This document shows positions 30,924-35,493 of a stretch of 35,493 bases of DNA, piece after piece (position 1 is the first letter of the stretch; every line of letters starts with the position of its first letter). The notes beneath the pieces were generated by a model. That model was not told the DNA's origin. It worked only from the letters and a program-made list of their open reading frames with translations, and did not search any database. The stretch is from Candidatus Doudnabacteria bacterium RIFCSPHIGHO2_12_FULL_48_16 (GTDB lineage Bacteria > Patescibacteriota > Doudnabacteria > UBA920 > O2-02-FULL-48-8): NCBI GenBank assembly GCA_001780035.1, contig MFEY01000005.1, forward strand, positions 4,861-40,353. The letters run 5' to 3'. The position numbers and the translations under genes were made by a program.

Positions 30924-32235
30924 CGAATATCTTCATTTTTTAATCGATGTCGTTCTGGTTTCAGGCTTTGGCTGGGTCTTTTTTTTGGTCGCGCTCGTTT
31001 ACATGATTTTTTGGCTCCGGCGCGACCGGCTGCGCAACGAGTATGCGGATACAACTCCATTTATCTGTCTCGAAGTGCGGGTGGATGAACTGAGCGAGAA
31101 ATCACCACTGGCTATGGAACAGGTGTTTGCCGCCATGCACGCCATGCACCAAAATTTTACCTGGGGTGAGGATGCCAACGGTAAGGTGGTGCTGAGTTGG
31201 GCGTGTGAGATGGTTTCGTTCGGCGGCAAGGTTAATTATTTTTTCCGCCTGCCGACACGGTTCCGAAGTCTGCTCGAGAGCGCGGTTTTTGCCCAATACT
31301 CGAAAGCGGAAGTTTCGGAAACCGAAGACTACTTGCGCAACATTCCGCACTACTACGATCCGGAAACCGCGGATTTTGATTTTTGGGGCACGCAGTGGTT
31401 GAAGAAAAAAGACAACGCCTATCCGATCCGCAGCTATATTCAAACCCAAAGCTTTGAGCACTCGGCGCAGGAAACATTTGTCGATCCTTTATCCAATGTC
31501 ATTGAAGTCATGAGTAACCTCCAGCCTCACGAACTCATGGTTTATCAGCTGGTGCTCAAACCCGTCAATGACGATTGGAAAAAACACACCAAGCATTTGA
31601 CCGATAAACTCAAAGGCGTGCCGGCCAAACACGACAACGGATTGTTTATGAAAATTGTTTATTTTATTCCCGATCTGCTGGCCGAGGTATTGGTCACTCA
31701 CATTCTGGGAGTTGAAAAGGGCGAGGAAGGCTATAAGTCCGCGGCGCCGGAACCGCCCACGCAGATGCTGCACAAAAGCGACGTGGAAAAAATGGTCATT
31801 TCCGCCATTGAAAACGCCATCGGCAAAGTCAGCTACGATGTCCGTATCCGCACTTTGTATCTGGCTCCGAAGGGCAAACTGAACAAAGCCGTTCGCATTC
31901 CGGAAATTGTCGGTGCTTTCCGCAATTTTGATGACGTGAATTTGAACGGAATCAAGCCGGATATCGCGCATTCGTGGACCGAAGGACCGACCTACAAATT
32001 TTCCGAACGCTTCGAGCGGCCGTATATGGAAATGGCCAAGCTGACTCGCCAGCGGCATTTCCTGCACAACTTTCTGCCGCGCTCGAGCTGGCGAGGGGTC
32101 GGCAAGGTTATCATGAATACGGAAGAGCTGGCGACGATTTTTCATTTCCCGCAGGTGCCGCATGCTAGAGTCAGCCAAGTGGCGCGCGTGCAGGCTGTCA
32201 AAGCCGCGCCGCCCGTGGATTTGCCGATTGGTTGA
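30910..32235 (+). CDS. Membrane-anchored partner of the VirD4-like ATPase
   Basis: A 441-residue protein. A single hydrophobic span at about residues 8-37 is followed by a large soluble domain with mixed alpha/beta pattern, a basic stretch (KPVNDDWKKHTKHLTDKL) and a conserved-looking NFLPRSSWRGVGKVIMNTEELATIFHFP segment near the end; the last reads like the linker that precedes HerA/VirD4-type ATPases. I do not recognise a named family with certainty. The pairing with a VirD4-like ATPase suggests a membrane docking or channel component for DNA or protein transfer. Confidence 0.6.
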   Translation: MALFNEYLHFLIDVVLVSGFGWVFFLVALVYMIFWLRRDRLRNEYADTTPFICLEVRVDELSEKSPLAMEQVFAAMHAMHQNFTWGEDANGKVVLSWACEMVSFGGKVNYFFRLPTRFRSLLESAVFAQYSKAEVSETEDYLRNIPHYYDPETADFDFWGTQWLKKKDNAYPIRSYIQTQSFEHSAQETFVDPLSNVIEVMSNLQPHELMVYQLVLKPVNDDWKKHTKHLTDKLKGVPAKHDNGLFMKIVYFIPDLLAEVLVTHILGVEKGEEGYKSAAPEPPTQMLHKSDVEKMVISAIENAIGKVSYDVRIRTLYLAPKGKLNKAVRIPEIVGAFRNFDDVNLNGIKPDIAHSWTEGPTYKFSERFERPYMEMAKLTRQRHFLHNFLPRSSWRGVGKVIMNTEELATIFHFPQVPHARVSQVARVQAVKAAPPVDLPIG

Positions 32236-32269
32236 TTTTACAAATTAAAAAACCTAAAGAAAAAATTTT

Positions 32270-34018
32270 ATGGACTCTGATGACGACATAACGCTGTTTG
32301 CCAAAACCAACTTCCGGAATCGCGAGGTGTCTTTTGGCATTAAGCGCGACGACCGCCGCCGTCATATGTATATCATTGGGAAAACCGGCATGGGGAAGAC
32401 GACCATGATTGAAAACATGGTCATCCAGGACATTCAGGATGGCCATGGGGTGGCATTTGTCGACCCGCACGGCGATTCGATAGAAAAGATTTTAAACTAC
32501 ATCCCGTCGAACCGCGTCAACGATGTGGTCTACCTGAACCCGGCCGATAACGACTTTCCGATTGCGTTTAACCCCCTGGAGGCCGTCGACCCGAAATATA
32601 AACACTTGGTGGCTTCGGGCCTCATGGGCGTGTTTACCAAAATCTGGGCCGGCGTCTGGAGCGCGCGCATGGAATACATTCTTAACAATACGATTCTGGC
32701 TTTGCTGGATTCTCCGGGCAACACCCTGCTGGGCATTGCCCGCATGCTGGTCAATAAAAACTACCGCAAGCGGATTGTGGACAATATTAAGGATCCGGTG
32801 GTGAAATCGTTTTGGGTGGATGAATTTGCCAATTATAACGACAAATTCCGCAACGAAGCCATCGCGCCAATTCAGAATAAAGTCGGGCAGTTTTTATCAT
32901 CAGCCATTATCCGCAATATCGTCGGTCAGACCAAAAGCTCGATTGACCTGCGTGAAATCATGGACAAACAGAAGATTTTCTTGATTAATTTGTCCAAAGG
33001 CCGGATCGGGGAAGATAATTCAGCCCTCTTGGGCGCCATGATCATTACCAAGATGCAGCTGGCGGCCATGAGTCGGGTGGATATCCCGGAAGAGGAGCGG
33101 AAGGATTTTTATCTGTATGTCGATGAATTCCAAAACTTCGCCACTGAGTCGTTTGCAAACATTTTGTCGGAAGCGCGTAAATACCGGCTGAATCTGATCG
33201 TGGCGCACCAATATATTGGGCAATTGGTCACCGATCGCAATACCACCGTGCGGGATGCCATTTTCGGCAACGTCGGCACCCTGGTTTGTTTCCGCATCGG
33301 TGCCGATGACGCCGAATTTTTGGAAAAGGAATTTGATCCGACTTTTTTGCTGGCTGATTTGGTTAACCCGCCGAAGTTTCACATTATTTTGAAGCTGATG
33401 ATTAACGGCGTGGCTTCCACCCCGTTTTCGGCCACGACCTTGCCGCCGATTGCCGAATTGACGGGCAATGAGGACAAGGTCATAAAAGTTTCACGGGAAC
33501 GCTACACCACGCCGCGGGAAGTGGTGGAAGAAAAGATTAACAAATGGATGGGTTCGGAATTTCACTCGCAGGCCGCCGCTGTCGAGAGCAGCGCCGTGGA
33601 GCAAGAAGACCTGCAGGAAGAAATGCGCTACCAGCATGCAGCCGCCAGTTCTCCTCAGGAAATCAGACAGACCGCACCATTAGCGCCAAGACGGGAAGAG
33701 GAGAGAAGAGAAGAACCACCGGCCCGCTTTGAGCGTAGGCGCGATGATCGTCGGCCGAATCGCGGACCCAAACCACAGCGTGAACAACCCAAGCGCAGCG
33801 ACAATCCCGTTTGGGAAACCGTCAACAAGCTCAACGATGAAAAATTAATGGAAACTGCGAAGCGAGTCGTGACTGAGGCGGCAAAGCCGCCGCAACCCCC
33901 GCCCCCCACGCCGGAACCGCCAAAACCCCTGCCGCAGATAGAGCCTTTGGGGTCGGAAGAGGCTCCAGCACCGACCCAACAAGGCGTTCTGAAACCTGGG
34001 GATAAAATTCAGTTTTAG
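32270..34018 (+). CDS. VirD4/TraG-like conjugative coupling ATPase
   Basis: A 582-residue ATPase. Walker A is GKTGMGKTT (residues 37-45). Walker B is the YLYVDEF region with Asp285 and Glu286. A FVDPHGDSIEKIL segment and the 'RKYRLNLIVAHQY' sensor-like motif are those of VirD4/TraD/HerA-type coupling proteins. Residues about 430-582 are a disordered, Pro/Arg/Glu-rich tail. There is no membrane span of its own; the upstream gene supplies one. It should drive transfer of DNA or protein through a membrane channel. No relaxase is in the window, so a role in DNA uptake or cell-cell exchange is also possible. Confidence 0.8.
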   Translation: MDSDDDITLFAKTNFRNREVSFGIKRDDRRRHMYIIGKTGMGKTTMIENMVIQDIQDGHGVAFVDPHGDSIEKILNYIPSNRVNDVVYLNPADNDFPIAFNPLEAVDPKYKHLVASGLMGVFTKIWAGVWSARMEYILNNTILALLDSPGNTLLGIARMLVNKNYRKRIVDNIKDPVVKSFWVDEFANYNDKFRNEAIAPIQNKVGQFLSSAIIRNIVGQTKSSIDLREIMDKQKIFLINLSKGRIGEDNSALLGAMIITKMQLAAMSRVDIPEEERKDFYLYVDEFQNFATESFANILSEARKYRLNLIVAHQYIGQLVTDRNTTVRDAIFGNVGTLVCFRIGADDAEFLEKEFDPTFLLADLVNPPKFHIILKLMINGVASTPFSATTLPPIAELTGNEDKVIKVSRERYTTPREVVEEKINKWMGSEFHSQAAAVESSAVEQEDLQEEMRYQHAAASSPQEIRQTAPLAPRREEERREEPPARFERRRDDRRPNRGPKPQREQPKRSDNPVWETVNKLNDEKLMETAKRVVTEAAKPPQPPPPTPEPPKPLPQIEPLGSEEAPAPTQQGVLKPGDKIQF

Positions 34019-34065
34019 GTGTTGATAACTGCTAAATTGTAGTAATAAATTAGACAAAATATACT

Positions 34066-34100
34066 AGAAAAACCTAATAAAATAGGTTTTTCTTTATTTT
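34066..34100 (+). terminator. Intrinsic terminator after the VirD4-like gene
   Basis: AGAAAAACCTA (34066-34076) pairs perfectly with TAGGTTTTTCT (34083-34093) around ATAAAA, followed by TTATTTTTG. Confidence 0.85.
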
Positions 34101-34113
34101 TGTAGAAAAAATC

Positions 34114-34143
34114 TTGACAAGCTATTCAAAACCCAGCTATAAT
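34114..34143 (+). promoter_or_regulatory. Consensus promoter of the structured leader and TrmB-like gene
   Basis: TTGACA (34114-34119), an 18-base spacer and TATAAT (34138-34143). Start near 34150. Confidence 0.85.
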
Positions 34144-34149
34144 GATCGT

Positions 34150-34330
34150 GCTAGAGAAAACTCAACGGAGGAGAGTTTATACAGCACTTAACAGAAGTTA
34201 AGTGCCCAAACCAGAGATTAGCAAGAAAGAGATGATAAATGGAATAGCCAGCGTGAAGTTTCTAAGATAAATCTTACCCCAGACTCTAACCAGTCTACTC
34301 CCCGGTAAATTTACCCTACAAACTCCACCC
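34150..34330 (+). ncRNA. Hairpin-rich leader RNA, unknown class
   Basis: Successive hairpins: AAACTC/GAGTTT (34158-34163, 34173-34178) with CGGAGGA in its loop; GCACTTAAC/GTTAAGTGC (34184-34192, 34197-34205) with tetraloop AGAA; AAGAT/ATCTT near 34264-34275; AGACT/AGTCT (34281-34285, 34292-34296); and the palindrome GGTAAATTTACC (34314-34325). A pyrimidine-rich stretch follows to the TrmB-like start. It may be a stand-alone small RNA or a regulatory leader. It fits no riboswitch class I know. Confidence 0.4.
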
Positions 34331-34393
34331 CGCTAACCCATAACTCATCCCTCCCTCGCTCTCTCTGGTTCCTCTCTTTTTACAAACTTCCAA

Positions 34394-35146
34394 ATGCAAA
34401 TCCAAACCATCCTAAAGAATTTCGGACTCAAGGAAAAAGACATCGCCGTATATTTGACGTTGGTTGAACTTGGGCCATCGCCAGTGCGGGCGATTGCCGC
34501 CAAATCGGGAGTCAACCGCGGCACCAGTTATGATATTCTCAAGTCCCTGATCAGCCTGGGGCTGGTCAGTTATTACGAAAAATCCGCCCACCAGTATTTT
34601 GTGGCGGAATCACCGGAAAAACTTTTGAATGCCATCGAGGAAAAAAGCCGCCAGCTGGATCAGGTCCGGCAACAGGTAGAGCAGAGTCTGCCCGAACTCA
34701 AATCCTTGTTTGAAAAACAAGGTGGCCGGCCGGTCATGAAATTATACGAAGGCTTGGACGGCATCAAACAAATCCTCAATGACGTATTGATGACCATGGC
34801 CCTGTCACCGGATAAAACTTATGATGTTTACTCTTCTTCGACTGAGTCGGTGCGGAAAAACATTTATGAATCCATGCCAGACTTTAATGATCGCCGCCTT
34901 AAGAAAAAAATCCAGGTTAGAATTATCAGCTTGGGAGCCGGCGGAGTGCTGGTTGGCTTGGATGAGCGCAAATGGCTCCAAAATTCCACAGCCAATCCAA
35001 AAGCCACCCACGAACTTATTTATAATGGGAAAGTGGCCCATATCAGCCTGGACAATTCCGAAAATCCGGTCGGAGTGATTATCGAAAACGAAGCGATTTA
35101 TGAAACCCAAAAAACAATTTTTAAAACATTATGGCAGACACTTTAA
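34394..35146 (+). CDS. TrmB-family transcriptional regulator
   Basis: A 250-residue protein. Residues about 1-75 are the TrmB winged helix (LKNFGLKEKDIAVYLTLVELGPSPVRAIAAKSGVNRGTSYDILKSL). A coiled coil follows at about 78-110, then a C-terminal ligand-type domain with KLYEGLDGIKQILNDVL, typical of the second TrmB segment. TrmB proteins, best known from archaea, sense sugars or related ligands and control transport and metabolism. It overlaps the glmU start by 16 bases, so it may control amino-sugar supply or simply share its transcript. A long structured leader precedes it. Confidence 0.82.
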   Translation: MQIQTILKNFGLKEKDIAVYLTLVELGPSPVRAIAAKSGVNRGTSYDILKSLISLGLVSYYEKSAHQYFVAESPEKLLNAIEEKSRQLDQVRQQVEQSLPELKSLFEKQGGRPVMKLYEGLDGIKQILNDVLMTMALSPDKTYDVYSSSTESVRKNIYESMPDFNDRRLKKKIQVRIISLGAGGVLVGLDERKWLQNSTANPKATHELIYNGKVAHISLDNSENPVGVIIENEAIYETQKTIFKTLWQTL

Positions 35147-35493
35147 ACATCCAGCCGATCATCCTGGCTGCGGGCAAGGGCACGCGGATGAACTCGGCCC
35201 TACCCAAAGTTTTGGTCGGCTTAGTCGACCGCCCTCTTATCCAGCATTTGCTGGATAATTTAAAATCCATCCAATTTTCTCACCCCCCGGTTATCGTAGT
35301 CGGACATAAATATGAATTGGTGCAATCTTACCTTGGCACTAATCTTAACTATGCTTTTCAGGAAGGACAGCTGGGCACCGCCCACGCCGCCCAGGCCGGT
35401 TTATCCAAGGCCGAAGGGGAAAACGTTTTGGTTTTGTATGGCGATATGCCTTTTATCAAACCGTTAACGATTCAGAAACTGGCGAGCCGACAC
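35131..35493 (+). CDS. glmU: GlmU-like UDP-GlcNAc pyrophosphorylase, N-terminal part
   Basis: 121 codons are visible before the window ends. The nucleotide-binding motif LAAGKGTRMNSALPKVL (residues about 12-28), the QEGQLGTAHAAQ segment and YGDMP are the standard motifs of the GlmU uridyltransferase domain, which makes UDP-N-acetylglucosamine for peptidoglycan. The motifs are also shared by other sugar-nucleotide transferases. Whether the C-terminal acetyltransferase domain is present cannot be seen. The ATG overlaps the TrmB-like gene by 16 bases. Confidence 0.8.
   Translation, partial: MADTLNIQPIILAAGKGTRMNSALPKVLVGLVDRPLIQHLLDNLKSIQFSHPPVIVVGHKYELVQSYLGTNLNYAFQEGQLGTAHAAQAGLSKAEGENVLVLYGDMPFIKPLTIQKLASRH

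Larger units (their letters stand above)
34019..34393 (+). other. 375-base gap with terminator, promoter and structured leader
   Basis: This region separates the VirD4-like and TrmB-like genes. It contains an intrinsic terminator (34066-34100), a consensus promoter (34114-34143) and a leader of about 245 bases that is unusually rich in short hairpins and then in pyrimidines. No gene above 13 codons is visible; a 12-residue frame starts at 34232. Confidence 0.7.

Noticed and set aside
1-35493. CRISPR array
   Set aside because: No set of evenly spaced identical repeats of 23-45 bases was seen.
1-35493. Recoded TGA (code 25, as in Gracilibacteria/SR1)
   Set aside because: TGA ends several clear genes in both host and phage blocks, for example msrA, maf and the giant phage gene.

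Overview
The window is a chimera of host chromosome and mobile DNA. It most likely comes from a Candidate Phyla Radiation (Patescibacteria) genome. The right part (about 21.6-35.5 kb) has compact, partly overlapping genes with few Shine-Dalgarno sites: a reduced Sec/sortase set, a sigma-region-4/HARE winged-helix fusion, a VirD4-like ATPase with a membrane partner, and a TrmB-type regulator next to glmU. This assignment is inference from gene style and content; the window holds no rRNA or tRNA. TGA is used as a normal stop in both host and phage genes, so the genetic code is standard.

Layout. (1) 1-15.4 kb is the structural and lysis operon of a tailed phage, probably short-tailed: a possible portal C-terminus, acidic scaffold, major capsid protein, small head or virion proteins, virion amidase, connector/adaptor, beta-rich tail hub or nozzle candidate, repeat-rich tail fibre, a coiled-coil protein, a 1,327-residue internal-virion-type protein with an ADP-ribosyltransferase-like segment, two small membrane (holin-like) proteins around an amidase endolysin, then a strong terminator. 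One 57-codon membrane-protein ORF points the opposite way. (2) 15.4-17.4 kb is an integration and control module: about 480 bases of highly structured DNA/RNA, a tyrosine recombinase, a consensus promoter with an operator-like inverted repeat, a small helix-turn-helix protein and a coupled 57-residue ORF. (3) 17.4-21.5 kb is an AT-rich defence cargo: a Schlafen-type AlbA_2 protein and a two-gene restriction-modification system of BcgI-like layout. (4) 21.6-35.5 kb is host chromosome: Nudix, DUF218, SAM-I riboswitch plus metK, HIT, msrA-msrB, a DUF2784-like protein, maf, a nucleotidyltransferase, a sortase-like protein lacking the catalytic Cys, secD-secF, sigma/HARE, the VirD4-like pair, TrmB-like and the start of glmU.

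The most unusual signal is an eight-base box, AAGGTCGA. It lies 40-51 bases before the start codon of five phage structural genes, and these are all the same-strand junctions longer than 40 bases between the portal end and the giant protein. In several cases it sits in the loop of a hairpin whose stem differs completely from copy to copy, while shorter junctions are tightly packed and have no Shine-Dalgarno. A further copy directly precedes a roughly 180-base foldable region whose 3' strand competes with a hairpin covering the integrase start. Together they look like an undescribed phage RNA control element.
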